Positions 48,734-58,081 of a DNA stretch of 64,000 bases are shown piece after piece (the stretch's first letter is position 1; each line of letters opens with the position of its first letter). The DNA lies in NCBI RefSeq assembly GCF_022695985.1, contig NZ_JAAPBF010000006.1, positions 1 to 64,000 on the forward strand, written 5' to 3'. The notes under the pieces were generated by a model. That model saw only the letters and a program-made list of their open reading frames with translations. It did no database searches and had not been told where the DNA came from. The DNA comes from Streptomyces sp. NP-1717 (GTDB taxonomy: Bacteria; Actinomycetota; Actinomycetes; Streptomycetales; Streptomycetaceae). The position numbers were made by a program, and so were the translations under genes.

Positions 48734-50338
48734 ATGACGGACTCACAGGCCCCCACGACCAATCCCGTGGCTCCGGTGCCCGCGGGCGTGCGCACCGCCG
48801 CCGACGTGGTCACTCCCGAAGTGCTCGCCCAGCTCGTCAGGGGTGTCGTGGGTTCCGGGCTCACCGCGAACCACACCCCGTCCACCGGCGAGAAGCTGGC
48901 CGACCTGCCCGAGTCCACCCCCGAGGACGTCGCCAAGGCGTTCGCGCGCGCCCGCGCCGCCCAGCCCGTGTGGGCGGCGACCTCCGTACGACGGCGGGCC
49001 GCCGTCCTGCTCCGCTTCCACGACCTGCTGCTGGAGCGCCAGGCCGAGGTGCTCGACCTCGTCCAGCTGGAGACCGGCAAGGCGAGGCTGCACGCGCACG
49101 AGGAGGTCCAGGCCGTCGCCGTCGCCGCGCGCCACTACGGGCTCAAGGCCGCCTCGTATCTGAGGCCGCGGCGGCACACCGGCGCCGTACCCCTGCTGAC
49201 CAAGGTCACCGAGCAGCGCCAGCCGCGCGGCGTGGTCGGCCAGATCGCCCCCTGGAACTACCCGCTGGAGCTCTCCGTCGGCGACGCCCTGCCCGCCTTC
49301 GTCGCGGGCAACGCCGTGGTGATGAAGCCCGACACCGAGACCGCGCTCACCGCGCTGTGGGCGCGTGATCTGCTGATCGAGGCCGGACTGCCCGCCGGGG
49401 TGTTCCAGGTGGTGCTCGGTGAAGGGCCCGTCATCGGGCCCGAGGTCGTCGAGCGCGGCGACTACGTCTCCTTCACCGGCTCCACGCGCACCGGCCGCGA
49501 GGTCGCCCAGCGCGCGGCGAGCCGGCTGGTCGGCGCCTCGCTCGAACTCGGCGGCAAGAACGCCATGCTGGTCCTGCACGACGCCGACATCGAGAAGGCG
49601 GCGGCCGGCGCGGTGCGCGCCTGCTTCTCCACCGCCGGTCAGCTCTGCATCTCCATCGAGCGGCTGTACGTCCACGAGTCGGTCGCCGACGCGTTCGTGG
49701 AGCGGTTCGTCGCCCGTACGAAGGCGATGCGGCTGGGCAGCGCGCTCGCCTACGGCGCTGACATGGGCTCCCTCGTCAGCGAACGCCAGCTGCGGACCGT
49801 GACCAGCCATGTCGAGGAGGCCGTCGCCAAGGGCGCCACGGTCCTCGCGGGCGGCGTGGCGCGGCCCGACATCGGACCGTACTTCTACGAGCCCACCATC
49901 CTGGAGGGTGTCGAGGCGCCCATGTCGGTCTGCACGGAGGAGACCTTCGGGCCGCTCGTCTCCGTCTACCGGTTCGGCGACGAGGACGAGGCCGTCGAGC
50001 TGGCCAACTCCACGCCGTACGGCCTCAATTCGAGCGTCTGGACGCGCGACGGCAGACGCGGGCACGCGGTCGCCGCCCGGCTGCGCACCGGCACGGTCAA
50101 CATCAACGAGGGATACGCCCCGGCGTACGGCAGCGTCCGGGCCCCGATGGGCGGCATGAAGGAATCCGGCCTCGGCCGCAGGCACGGCTCCGAGGGCATT
50201 CTCAAATACACCGAGGTACAGACCGTCGCGCAGCAGCGCGTGCTGCCGATGGCTCCGTCGATGGGCATGGACGACGAGAAGTACGCGGCGTTCATGACCA
50301 GGAGCCTGCGCGCGCTCAAGGCCTTCCGGCTGCGCTGA
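48734..50338 (+). CDS. gabD2: Succinate-semialdehyde dehydrogenase (NADP)
   Basis: A 534-residue aldehyde dehydrogenase closest to GabD2-type succinate-semialdehyde dehydrogenases. It has PWNYPLELSVGDALPAFVAGN, cofactor SFTGSTRTGREV, the general base Glu in LELGGKNAMLV and the catalytic Cys in STAGQLCISIERLYV. It would complete GABA catabolism or a 2-oxoglutarate-decarboxylase TCA variant. The likely -10 box ends 7 bases before the ATG, and no ribosome site is seen, so the mRNA is probably leaderless. Confidence 0.9.
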   Translation: MTDSQAPTTNPVAPVPAGVRTAADVVTPEVLAQLVRGVVGSGLTANHTPSTGEKLADLPESTPEDVAKAFARARAAQPVWAATSVRRRAAVLLRFHDLLLERQAEVLDLVQLETGKARLHAHEEVQAVAVAARHYGLKAASYLRPRRHTGAVPLLTKVTEQRQPRGVVGQIAPWNYPLELSVGDALPAFVAGNAVVMKPDTETALTALWARDLLIEAGLPAGVFQVVLGEGPVIGPEVVERGDYVSFTGSTRTGREVAQRAASRLVGASLELGGKNAMLVLHDADIEKAAAGAVRACFSTAGQLCISIERLYVHESVADAFVERFVARTKAMRLGSALAYGADMGSLVSERQLRTVTSHVEEAVAKGATVLAGGVARPDIGPYFYEPTILEGVEAPMSVCTEETFGPLVSVYRFGDEDEAVELANSTPYGLNSSVWTRDGRRGHAVAARLRTGTVNINEGYAPAYGSVRAPMGGMKESGLGRRHGSEGILKYTEVQTVAQQRVLPMAPSMGMDDEKYAAFMTRSLRALKAFRLR

Positions 50339-50356
50339 TCCGACGAAGGAGAGCCG

Positions 50357-52198
50357 ATGTCACGGGACACCCATGCCGACGAGCGGGGCGAACACGGCCA
50401 CCAAGACGGCCACGACTACGACGTCATCGTCGTCGGGTCCGGCTTCGGCGGCGCGGTCTCCGCGCTGCGGCTGACCGAGAAGGGGTACCGCGTCGGTGTC
50501 CTCGAAGCCGGCCGCCGCTTCACACCGGGCACCCTCCCCAGGAACTCCTGGGACATCAAGAACTATCTGTGGGCCCCGGCCCTCGGTCTCTTCGGCATCC
50601 AGCGGGTCCATCTGCTCGGCAACGTCATGGTCCTCGCGGGCGCCGGTGTCGGCGGCGGCTCGCTCAACTACGCGAACACGCTGTACGTGCCCCCGAAGCC
50701 GTTCTTCGAGGACAAGCAGTGGGCCGGCATCACCGACTGGCAGGCCGAACTCGCCCCGTACTACGACCAGGCGCGGCGCATGCTCGGTGTCCGGCTCAAT
50801 CCGACCATGACGCCCTCGGACGTCCATCTCAAGGCGACCGCACAGGCGATGGGCGTGGGTGACACCTTCCATCTGGCGCCGGTCGGCGTCTTCTTCGGCG
50901 ACGGCCAGGACGCCGACGGTACGGCGGTGGCCGAGCCGGGCGCGTCCGTCGGCGACCCGTACTTCGGCGGCGCGGGCCCCTCCCGCAAGGCCTGCGCCCA
51001 GTGCGGCGAGTGCATGACCGGCTGCCGCCACGGCGCCAAGAACACCCTCAACGAGAACTATCTGTACCTCGCCGAACAGGCCGGCGCGGCGATCCGCCCC
51101 ATGACGACCGTCGTCGACATCACCGAGGACCCGGCCGGCGGCCATCGCGTCTCGACCGTCCCCACCCACCGCCGCAAGTCGGCGCCACGGGTACTGACGG
51201 CCCGTCATGTCGTCGTCGCGGCGGGGACGTACGGGACGCAGACGCTGCTGCACACGATGAAGGACCGGGGCCGGCTGCCCCGGCTTTCCGACCGGCTCGG
51301 CGAGCTGACCCGTACCAACTCCGAGGCCCTGGTGGGCGCCCAGACCACCGGCCGGCGCTACCGGAAGAAGCACGGTCACGGCGCGGGAGCTCCGGGCGGA
51401 CCGGACTTCACCCGCGGCGTCGCGATCACCTCCTCCTTCCACCCGGACGCCGACACCCATGTGGAGCCGGTGCGTTACGGCAAGGGCTCGAACGCGATGG
51501 GCTCGCTCTCGATCCTCCAGGTCCCCTACAGCGAGAACGGGCGCCGGATCGCGGGGTGGCTCGGCGGCATGGTCAGACACCCCGTCATGGCGGCCCGTTC
51601 ACTGTCCAACCGGCGCTGGTCTGAGCGGACCATCATCGGTCTGGTCATGCAGTCGGTCGACAACTCCCTGACGACGTACCGCAAGCGGGCCGGGGTCGGG
51701 AAGGGTCTGCTGACGGCGCGCCAGGGGCACGGCGCGCCCAACCCCAAGCAGATAGCGGAGGGCACGCGGACGGCGACCCTGCTCGCCGAGGAGATCAACG
51801 GCTTCGCGGGCTCGAACGTCGGCGAGCTGATGGGTACGCCGCTGACCGCGCACTTCCTCGGTGGCTGCCCCATCGGCGCCGACGCGGAGCACGGTGTCAT
51901 CGACCCGTATCACCGGCTCCACGGCCACCCGGGCATCTCGGTCGTCGACGGCTCGGCGGTCTCGGCCAACCTCGGGGTCAATCCGTCGCTCACCATCACC
52001 GCGCAGGCCGAGCGCGCGATGTCCTTCTGGCCCAACAAGGGGGAGGAGGACCCGCGTCCGGAGCAGTCGGCCGGGACTGCGTACGTACGGCTGGAGCCGG
52101 TCGCGCCGAAGTCCCCGGCGGTCCCGGCGTCCGCCTTCGGGGCGCTGAAGCTGCCGTTCCTCGGAATGCCGGCGGTCCCGCCGAAGAAGAAGCGGTAG
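50357..52198 (+). CDS. GMC-family FAD oxidoreductase
   Basis: A 613-residue FAD enzyme, resembling cholesterol oxidase and other bacterial GMC oxidoreductases. FAD loop YDVIVVGSGFGGAVSALRL at residues ~20-38, GVGGGSLNYANTLY near 95, and the C-terminal signature GGCPIGADAEHGVID with VSANLGVNPSLTI. A four-Cys motif CAQCGECMTGC (residue ~215) is like that of GMC proteins accepting electrons from or passing them to iron-sulfur partners. The substrate is unknown. It starts 18 bases after the dehydrogenase, so the two are likely one operon. Confidence 0.9.
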   Translation: MSRDTHADERGEHGHQDGHDYDVIVVGSGFGGAVSALRLTEKGYRVGVLEAGRRFTPGTLPRNSWDIKNYLWAPALGLFGIQRVHLLGNVMVLAGAGVGGGSLNYANTLYVPPKPFFEDKQWAGITDWQAELAPYYDQARRMLGVRLNPTMTPSDVHLKATAQAMGVGDTFHLAPVGVFFGDGQDADGTAVAEPGASVGDPYFGGAGPSRKACAQCGECMTGCRHGAKNTLNENYLYLAEQAGAAIRPMTTVVDITEDPAGGHRVSTVPTHRRKSAPRVLTARHVVVAAGTYGTQTLLHTMKDRGRLPRLSDRLGELTRTNSEALVGAQTTGRRYRKKHGHGAGAPGGPDFTRGVAITSSFHPDADTHVEPVRYGKGSNAMGSLSILQVPYSENGRRIAGWLGGMVRHPVMAARSLSNRRWSERTIIGLVMQSVDNSLTTYRKRAGVGKGLLTARQGHGAPNPKQIAEGTRTATLLAEEINGFAGSNVGELMGTPLTAHFLGGCPIGADAEHGVIDPYHRLHGHPGISVVDGSAVSANLGVNPSLTITAQAERAMSFWPNKGEEDPRPEQSAGTAYVRLEPVAPKSPAVPASAFGALKLPFLGMPAVPPKKKR

Positions 52199-52220
52199 CG
52201 GCGGCTCGCCCGGCAGCGGG

Positions 52221-52256
52221 GAGGCGCTGCACCCCCCTCCGAGTGCAGCGCCTCCA
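52221..52256 (+). terminator. Terminator after the GMC oxidoreductase
   Basis: A perfect 13-bp stem (GGAGGCGCTGCAC / GTGCAGCGCCTCC) with a 10-base loop, 22 bases after the stop. Confidence 0.8.
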
Positions 52257-52878
52257 CGCGGTCCCGCCCAGGATCTGGAACAGGCGAGTCCGTTGTGTCG
52301 CAAGGAGGACCCGTGACCTGGGGAGATGGTTGCCCTTTTCTTCACGAATTCCTTATGTGGCGCGCGTCACATGGGCGGGGCGCGGCAAAGTGTCCGGGCG
52401 CGACAAGGGCCCCGCGGGCCCGGTCCGAGGTGAGTCGGACGGGCGCCTGCGGGGCCCTTGTCGCCGGCACCGCGGCGTCAGGGCGGCGCGCGGTGTCGGA
52501 TCGCGGCGCCGGGGGGGGGTGAGCGCCGCGAGTACGGGACGGTGGACGGGTGAGCGGGAGGAGCGGGAGGAGCGGTCGGGCGAGCGGGTGGACACGGGGG
52601 GATCCGTATCCGTATGCGGTCGGCGCCGGGCGTCCCCGGTGCCGACCGCTCTTGGGGTGACCGGGCATGCTGTCCCCTGCCGACCGGCCACTCGCGCTGG
52701 GGCGAGGTCCCACGACGTACCAGCGGTACGCCACACGCCCCAGCGAAGCCACGCGTGGTTTGTTCGGGCCCGCCCCTGGCTGACACGGACATCGGGACCA
52801 ACGAAGGCCCGGCGGGTCCGGTCACGCGCCGTACGGGTGAGGATGCGCCCGAACCCATGTCCGTACGGCCCGGCCCGC
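52257..52878. other. Structured non-coding stretch
   Basis: About 620 bases without a credible gene. It contains a palindrome ATGTG-GCGCGCGT-CACAT (52355-52372) that fits the GTG-N6-GTCAC pattern reported for Streptomyces Crp, a 16-bp stem with 33-base loop (52400-52415 / 52449-52464) and a near-perfect 15-bp stem (52616-52630 / 52634-52648). The stems could be terminators or parts of a small RNA. Confidence 0.5.
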
Positions 52879-53160
52879 TCAGATCCGGCCGCGCGAGAGC
52901 TCCAGCAGTGTCATCGCGAGCGCGGTGCCCGGGGTGCCGAGCGCGTCCCTGAAGCGGCCCAGGATCTCGTTCTCACGGGACAGGTTGACCCGGCGCCCGC
53001 CGGAGGCGATGCGGGCGTCCTGGATGACGGCCGAGACGGCCATCCGTTCCTGCACGAGACCGATGATCCGGTCGTCGAGCGCGTCGATCCGCTCACGCGC
53101 GCCGTCGATCAGGGTGGCGGCCTCGTCGGTGCGGGCGCCGGTGCGGTCGGTGACGGTCAT
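52879..53160 (-). CDS. Chorismate mutase (AroQ type)
   Basis: A 93-residue all-helical chorismate mutase that turns chorismate into prephenate, the branch point to Phe and Tyr. Helix 1 is ATLIDGARERIDALDDRIIGLVQERMAV, with the active-site Arg, then VIQDARIASGG and SRENEILGRF. Length is normal for a stand-alone AroQ domain. The ATG has AGAGGAGCCCTTC in front. A leader peptide and a terminator upstream (entries at 53273 and 53212) suggest control by attenuation. Confidence 0.92.
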   Translation of the reverse strand: MTVTDRTGARTDEAATLIDGARERIDALDDRIIGLVQERMAVSAVIQDARIASGGRRVNLSRENEILGRFRDALGTPGTALAMTLLELSRGRI

Positions 53161-53211
53161 GAAGGGCTCCTCTGTACGAAGGGGAGACCCCGGGCGGCGG
53201 ACTTTTGGCCC

Positions 53212-53251
53212 GGACAACACAGAACGCCCCGAGCCTTGTCGGCCCGGGGCG
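53212..53251 (-). terminator. Putative attenuator terminator before chorismate mutase
   Basis: On the minus strand an 11-bp stem (CGCCCCGGGCC / GGCTCGGGGCG, one G-U pair) with loop GACAA is followed by TTCTGTGTTGT, a T-rich tract that is unusual in this genome. It stands 22 bases after the leader-peptide stop and 52 bases before the chorismate mutase ATG. Confidence 0.7.
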
Positions 53252-53272
53252 CCTGGGAAGTCGCTTGTCAGC

Positions 53273-53341
53273 TCAAGCGGCACGACCATGGCAGCCGGAC
53301 GGGCCGGTGCCATAGGTAAAGAAGGTCGAGTGCTCGCGCAT
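53273..53341 (-). CDS. Putative Phe/Tyr leader peptide (22 aa)
   Basis: A 22-residue open frame, MREHSTFFTYGTGPSGCHGR plus two Ala, ends in TGA. It holds two adjacent Phe codons (TTC TTT), then Thr and a Tyr codon (TAT); TTT and TAT are both very rare in such GC-rich genomes. A CATACT -10 box on the minus strand (53349-53354) lies 7 bases before its ATG, so the peptide would be leaderless. It is followed by a GGCACCGG.../...CCGGCTGCC hairpin within the last codons and by the terminator. CGGCCCG in the leader can pair with CGGGCCG in the terminator's first arm as antiterminator. It is the right composition to sense Phe and Tyr supply. Too short to be seen as a gene by size alone. Confidence 0.65.
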   Translation of the reverse strand: MREHSTFFTYGTGPSGCHGRAA

Positions 53342-53421
53342 GGCAGCCAGTATGCCCGAGGGGTCCGGCTGCCCCGCCCGGGGTTCGGATGCTGAGACGA
53401 AAAGCTGTCTCCGGGCGCCGT

Positions 53422-53427
53422 TAGAAT
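53422..53427 (+). promoter_or_regulatory. guaA promoter -10 box
   Basis: TAGAAT, 39 bases upstream of the guaA GTG. No convincing -35 hexamer was found at standard distance. Confidence 0.5.
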
Positions 53428-53466
53428 CGGTGTACAGAACCCCTTCACCGCCGGAAGGCCGCGCCC

Positions 53467-55047
53467 GTGCCAGCAGTACCCCCCGCCGCCCCCGACGCCG
53501 TACTCGTCGTCGACTTCGGCGCGCAGTACGCCCAGCTCATCGCCCGCCGCGTCCGTGAGGCCCGGGTCTACAGCGAGATCGTCCCCTCGACGATGCCGGT
53601 GGCCGAGATGCTGGCCAAGAACCCCAAGGCGATCATCCTCTCCGGCGGCCCGTCCTCCGTGTACGCGCAGGGCGCCCCGACCGTCGACCGCGCGCTCTTC
53701 GAGGCCGGGGTCCCGGTCTTCGGCATGTGCTACGGCTTCCAGCTCATGGCCACGACGCTCGGCGGAACGGTCGACAACACGGGCTCGCGCGAGTACGGCC
53801 GCACCGTGCTGCACGTCTCCAAGACGGGCTCCACCCTCTTCGAGGGCACCCCGGCCGAACAGCAGGTCTGGATGTCGCACGGCGACGCCTGCTCGGCAGC
53901 GCCCGAGGGCTTCACCGTCACCGGCTCGACCGACGTGGTGCCGGTCGCCGCGTTCGAGAACGACGAGAAGAAGCTCTACGGCGTCCAGCACCACCCCGAG
54001 GTCCTGCACTCCACGCACGGCCAGCAGGTCCTCGAACACTTCCTCTACCGAGGCGCCGGCATCGAGCCGACGTGGACCACCGGCAACGTCATCGAGGAGC
54101 AGGTCGCCGCGATCCGCGAGCAGGTCGGCGGCAGCAGGGCGATCTGCGGTCTCTCCGGCGGTGTGGACTCGGCCGTCGCCGCCGCCCTCGTACAGAAGGC
54201 GATCGGCTCGCAGCTCACCTGCGTCTACGTCGACCACGGTCTGATGCGCAAGGGCGAGACCGAGCAGGTCGAGAAGGACTTCGTCGCCGCGACCGGCGTC
54301 CAGCTGAAGGTCGTCGACGCGCAGGAGCGCTTCCTGGCCGCGCTGGCCGGGGTCAGTGACCCGGAGCAGAAGCGCAAGATCATCGGCCGTGAGTTCATCC
54401 GGGTCTTCGAGCAGGCCCAGGCGGAGATCATCGCCGAGGCCGAGCCCGGCGAGCCCGTCGAGTTCCTGGTCCAGGGCACGCTCTACCCGGACGTGGTCGA
54501 GTCCGGCGGCGGCAGCGGCACCGCCAACATCAAGTCCCACCACAACGTGGGCGGGCTCCCCGAGGACCTGGAGTTCTCCCTCGTCGAGCCGCTGCGCCAG
54601 CTGTTCAAGGACGAGGTCCGGATGGTCGGCCAGGAGCTCGGCCTGCCGGAGGAGATCGTCCAGCGCCAGCCCTTCCCGGGGCCGGGCCTCGGCATCCGCA
54701 TCGTCGGCGACATCACGCGCGAGCGGCTCGACCTGCTGCGCGAGGCGGACGCGATCGCCCGCGAGGAACTGACGGCGGCCGGCCTCGACCGCGACATCTG
54801 GCAGTGCCCGGTGGTCCTGCTCGCGGACGTCCGCTCGGTGGGAGTCCAGGGCGACGGCCGCACCTACGGCCACCCGATCGTGCTGCGCCCGGTGTCGTCG
54901 GAGGACGCGATGACGGCGGACTGGACGCGGATGCCGTACGACGTACTGGCGAAGATCTCCACCCGCATCACGAACGAGGTCTCGGACGTGAACCGCGTGG
55001 TCCTGGACGTGACGAGCAAGCCGCCGGGCACGATCGAGTGGGAGTGA
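53467..55047 (+). CDS. guaA: GMP synthase (glutamine-hydrolysing)
   Basis: A 526-residue enzyme making GMP from XMP, glutamine and ATP. The N-terminal glutaminase has the Cys in [11 protein letters not shown] and the His-Glu pair in VQHHPEV. The ATP-pyrophosphatase P-loop is [15 protein letters not shown] near residue 230. The C-terminal dimerisation domain is [20 protein letters not shown] onward to [11 protein letters not shown] 53467 follows a GGAAGG ribosome site. It acts after guaB, about 21 kb away here. Confidence 0.97.
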   Translation: MPAVPPAAPDAVLVVDFGAQYAQLIARRVREARVYSEIVPSTMPVAEMLAKNPKAIILSGGPSSVYAQGAPTVDRALFEAGVPVFGMCYGFQLMATTLGGTVDNTGSREYGRTVLHVSKTGSTLFEGTPAEQQVWMSHGDACSAAPEGFTVTGSTDVVPVAAFENDEKKLYGVQHHPEVLHSTHGQQVLEHFLYRGAGIEPTWTTGNVIEEQVAAIREQVGGSRAICGLSGGVDSAVAAALVQKAIGSQLTCVYVDHGLMRKGETEQVEKDFVAATGVQLKVVDAQERFLAALAGVSDPEQKRKIIGREFIRVFEQAQAEIIAEAEPGEPVEFLVQGTLYPDVVESGGGSGTANIKSHHNVGGLPEDLEFSLVEPLRQLFKDEVRMVGQELGLPEEIVQRQPFPGPGLGIRIVGDITRERLDLLREADAIAREELTAAGLDRDIWQCPVVLLADVRSVGVQGDGRTYGHPIVLRPVSSEDAMTADWTRMPYDVLAKISTRITNEVSDVNRVVLDVTSKPPGTIEWE

Positions 55048-55161
55048 CCGTCTCTCCCAGGTCAACGCCGATGCCGTCGCTCATTTGTTTGGGTGGCGGC
55101 ATTGGCATATGCCCTGGGTAGGCTGCTGGTAGAGGTCAGACTCCGTCGCATGGGAGTAATC

Positions 55162-55800
55162 ATGAGCGCCGCGCCTGAACACGGTCTCGAACCGCGCTAC
55201 CAGTGGCCGATTCCGCCCGCCGGGGGTTGGACGGCGGACGATCTCGACCGGATTCCGGGCCTCCCGCCGCACAGTGAGCTGATCGACGGGAGCCTTGTCC
55301 TGATGAGTCCGCAGACTGCATTCCACGCCCGCACCATGCGGTTGCTGGAGAACGCGCTGCTGGATCTGGCGCCGCCAGAGCTTGATGTCATGCGGGAGAT
55401 GACGATCAGACTCGACGCCAAGAATCGCCCGGAGCCGGACATCCTGGTCTTCAGGGAAGAAGCGAATACCGGCCCGGACCAGACTTGGTACGAACCCGAG
55501 GACGTTGTTCTCGCCATCGAGGTCGTTTCCCCGGATTCGGTCGAGCGGGACCGTGACGTCAAACCGGCGAAGTACGCGGCGGCGGGCGTGCTCCACTTCT
55601 GGCGCGTCGAGGAGGAGCGCGGTCTTCCGATCATTTACAGCTACGAGCTGGACCCCGCCACGAAGGCATATAGCACGCCTACTGTCCATCGCGAGCGTCT
55701 GGAACTGAAGGTCCCATTCCCCATCGAGATTGATCTGACCTCGATCGATCGCCGCCGCAGCTCCGCACGTTCAATCGGCTCCGACAACTCCGCCGAATAA
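55162..55800 (+). CDS. Uma2-family (DUF820) endonuclease-fold protein
   Basis: A 212-residue protein of the Uma2 family, a PD-(D/E)XK nuclease fold abundant in actinobacteria and cyanobacteria. Visible are HSELIDGSLVLMSP, EPDILVFREE (Asp), LAIEVVSPDSVERDRDVKPAKYAAAGV (Glu and Lys of the core) and FWRVE. Function in cells is unclear. The codon use is less GC-biased than in the neighbours, which hints at transfer. ATG 55162 has GGGAG in front; an ATG 12 bases upstream is also possible. Confidence 0.88.
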   Translation: MSAAPEHGLEPRYQWPIPPAGGWTADDLDRIPGLPPHSELIDGSLVLMSPQTAFHARTMRLLENALLDLAPPELDVMREMTIRLDAKNRPEPDILVFREEANTGPDQTWYEPEDVVLAIEVVSPDSVERDRDVKPAKYAAAGVLHFWRVEEERGLPIIYSYELDPATKAYSTPTVHRERLELKVPFPIEIDLTSIDRRRSSARSIGSDNSAE

Positions 55801-55843
55801 TTCGCTCGCACCCCGCCGACCCCCTGTGCGAGTCTCTGCCACC

Positions 55844-56602
55844 ATGTCCGACGACGCGCTGAACTCCATCCTCGCCGCCCCCAACAACCCCCTCCTGACC
55901 TGGAACGCCCCTCTCTCCGAAGAGCACGCCCGCTCGCTGATCGACGCCTGTGCCGTGCCCGAGGGTGGGCGGGTGGTCGATCTCGGGTGTGGCTGGGGCG
56001 AGTTGCTGCTGAGGCTGGTCCAAGGGGCTCCCGGCAGCACCGGGGACGGTGTGGAGAAGGACCCCGCCGCCGTGGCGCGCGGACAGCGGCTCGCGCGGGA
56101 GCGGGGGCTGGACGGCCGGGTCACGTTCCATGAGAGCTCCGCCGACGTGTGGCCGGGGACCGGTTACGACCTCGCCGTCTGCATCGGGGCCGTCCACGCC
56201 TGGCCCGGCTCGACCCGGGAGGCCCTGCGCGCCCTGCGCGCGACCGTCGAACCCGGTGGGCGGGTGCTCTTCGCCGATGGATTCTGGACGGAGAAGCCGA
56301 CCCCCGCCGCGCTCAAGGGACTCGGCGCCGAGGAGGACGAACTCGTCGGCTCGCTGGACGATCTGGTCCGGGCCGCCGCCGACGCGGGCTTCGCCCCGCT
56401 CCGTACGACCGTCGCCGACCAGCGCGAATGGGACGTCTTCGAGTCCAGTGGCCGGGCCGGCTGGGGCGAGCGCTGGGCCCTGGAGAACCCGCACCATCCG
56501 CTGCACGCGGACGCCCGCGCCACCGCCGCCCGGCACCGGGAGGGCTATCTCGGCGGCTACCGGGGGTACCTCGGCTTCGCGTATCTCGTCCTCGGCGTCT
56601 GA
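55844..56602 (+). CDS. Class I SAM-dependent methyltransferase
   Basis: A 252-residue methyltransferase. Motif I is VVDLGCGWGELLLRL near residue 46, the acidic residue is in GVEKDPAAVARG, and motif IV in YDLAVCIGAVHAWPG. The last third (GWGERWALENPHHPLHADA) is family-specific. Substrate unknown. No ribosome site is seen before the ATG, so the mRNA could be leaderless. Confidence 0.85.
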   Translation: MSDDALNSILAAPNNPLLTWNAPLSEEHARSLIDACAVPEGGRVVDLGCGWGELLLRLVQGAPGSTGDGVEKDPAAVARGQRLARERGLDGRVTFHESSADVWPGTGYDLAVCIGAVHAWPGSTREALRALRATVEPGGRVLFADGFWTEKPTPAALKGLGAEEDELVGSLDDLVRAAADAGFAPLRTTVADQREWDVFESSGRAGWGERWALENPHHPLHADARATAARHREGYLGGYRGYLGFAYLVLGV

Positions 56603-56694
56603 CACCCTCCCGGATACGGCACAATTCCCAGTCACAGCAAGGAAGTTCACCCAAGAGGATCCACGGGTGCGGGGCGGGGAAGGCGGCATTCGGC

Positions 56695-57960
56695 GTGGCG
56701 GTGCAAGTGGTGGGACAAGGCATCCACGGCGGGGGCTGTACCTGCGGGAACTGCCCGGTCGGGGCTCCCGAGGGGCATCGGCTGGCGGTCGCGGCGTTCC
56801 TCGCCAAACGGGAGGAGTTCGCGGCCGGTCACGGCCTGCCCGCCGCGCTCGCCCACTCCCCGGGCGCGTCCCGGCAGTGGGTGTCCGACGAACTCACCCA
56901 GTCCGCGCGCGCCGTCGCCGACCGCAGCCGGGAGGCCGGCGAGGCCTGGCTGCTGGCCGTCTGGCGGCACACGCTGATCGTGGTGTGGGGCGGCGTCGCG
57001 GTGTTCGCCCTCGCGCTGGCCGGGACCGCGATCGGCGCGGGCTGGACCGTCGCGCGGACGGCGGGGCTCCTCGCCGCGCTCGCCGTGGCCGGGCTGCTGA
57101 CCGGCGCGGCCAGGCTGCACCGTACGCGCGGCGGCCTCCTCGCCCCGGTCATCGGCGAGGACAACCGGCTCTCCACCTCCCGTACCGTCGCCTCCGCCTG
57201 GGTGCTGCTGCTCGTCTTCGCCGTGCTGGTGCTCGCGCTCCAGCTCGCCGGCGCGTCCGACCACGGGGCCCGCGACGAACTGATCGCCGGGCTCGAACTC
57301 GCCCGTGGCGCGGGCATGCTGACCGTGCTGGCCGTGGTGTGCGCGATCGCCGTCGTCGTACGCCGTGTGGTGGGCGTACGCGTCGCGGACCGGCGCCTGC
57401 AGAAGGTACGGGCCGAGCGCCCGCGCCTCGCCGACCTGCTCTGCGACGACGCCGGGCGCGGCAGCTTCGCCGACGTCCAGTACACGCTGGTGACGGCCGT
57501 CGCCGTGCTCTTCTCGGCGGTACGCCTGGCCCGCCGCCCCGAGCAGCTGCCCGACCTGCCGTGGGCGCTCGCCCTGCTGGTGACGGTCTCGGCCGCGACG
57601 TACTTCGCGGCGAAGTGGGCGGAGGGCGGTCGCCCGGTCGTGCTGTCGGTCGTACGGGCGAGGGAGGCCGGGGACCTGGACGCGCCGATCCGCACCGGTG
57701 ACGACATCGAGATCCGGGGGACGGGTTTCGTGCCGCCCGGGGCGGGCACGCCGGACCGGCTCGGCGCGATGGTCGTACGGATCGGGCCCGTCCATGTCCA
57801 CGTACCGCTGATCCCCGTCCCCGGCGGCTTCCGGAACCCGTCGGACACGGTGCTCACCGTGCCCGTGCCGGTGGACGTCGAGCCCGGGCGCCTCGATGTG
57901 CAGGTCGTGACGGCGGCGGGCGTCGAGACGAACCGGATGGCCATCGACGTCCTGGACTGA
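56695..57960 (+). CDS. Multi-helix membrane protein with C-terminal beta domain
   Basis: A protein of about 421 residues. A CTCGNC motif near residue 20 could bind metal. Hydrophobic segments occur around residues 95-120, 125-142, 165-187, 200-222 and 270-305. The C-terminal ~100 residues (DDIEIRGTGFVPPGAG, VPLIPVPGGFRNPSDTVLTV) look like an immunoglobulin-like IPT/TIG beta domain. I recognise no family. Several in-frame GTG codons compete as start (56695, 56701, 56707). Confidence 0.7.
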   Translation: MAVQVVGQGIHGGGCTCGNCPVGAPEGHRLAVAAFLAKREEFAAGHGLPAALAHSPGASRQWVSDELTQSARAVADRSREAGEAWLLAVWRHTLIVVWGGVAVFALALAGTAIGAGWTVARTAGLLAALAVAGLLTGAARLHRTRGGLLAPVIGEDNRLSTSRTVASAWVLLLVFAVLVLALQLAGASDHGARDELIAGLELARGAGMLTVLAVVCAIAVVVRRVVGVRVADRRLQKVRAERPRLADLLCDDAGRGSFADVQYTLVTAVAVLFSAVRLARRPEQLPDLPWALALLVTVSAATYFAAKWAEGGRPVVLSVVRAREAGDLDAPIRTGDDIEIRGTGFVPPGAGTPDRLGAMVVRIGPVHVHVPLIPVPGGFRNPSDTVLTVPVPVDVEPGRLDVQVVTAAGVETNRMAIDVLD

Positions 57961-58081
57961 CCCGCCGGTGCCCGGACGTATCCGCTGAGCGCGAGCCGCG
58001 TCCCATCCGTATGCATGTACGAGGCACGCGGGCACAATCAAGCCCTGCGAGCGACGTGGGCAGCGGAAAGGCAGGCGCGCG

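Noticed and set aside
52243..53319. A 358-codon plus-strand frame across the gap before guaA
   Set aside because: It is Arg-rich shadow sequence that runs antisense through chorismate mutase and the leader peptide.
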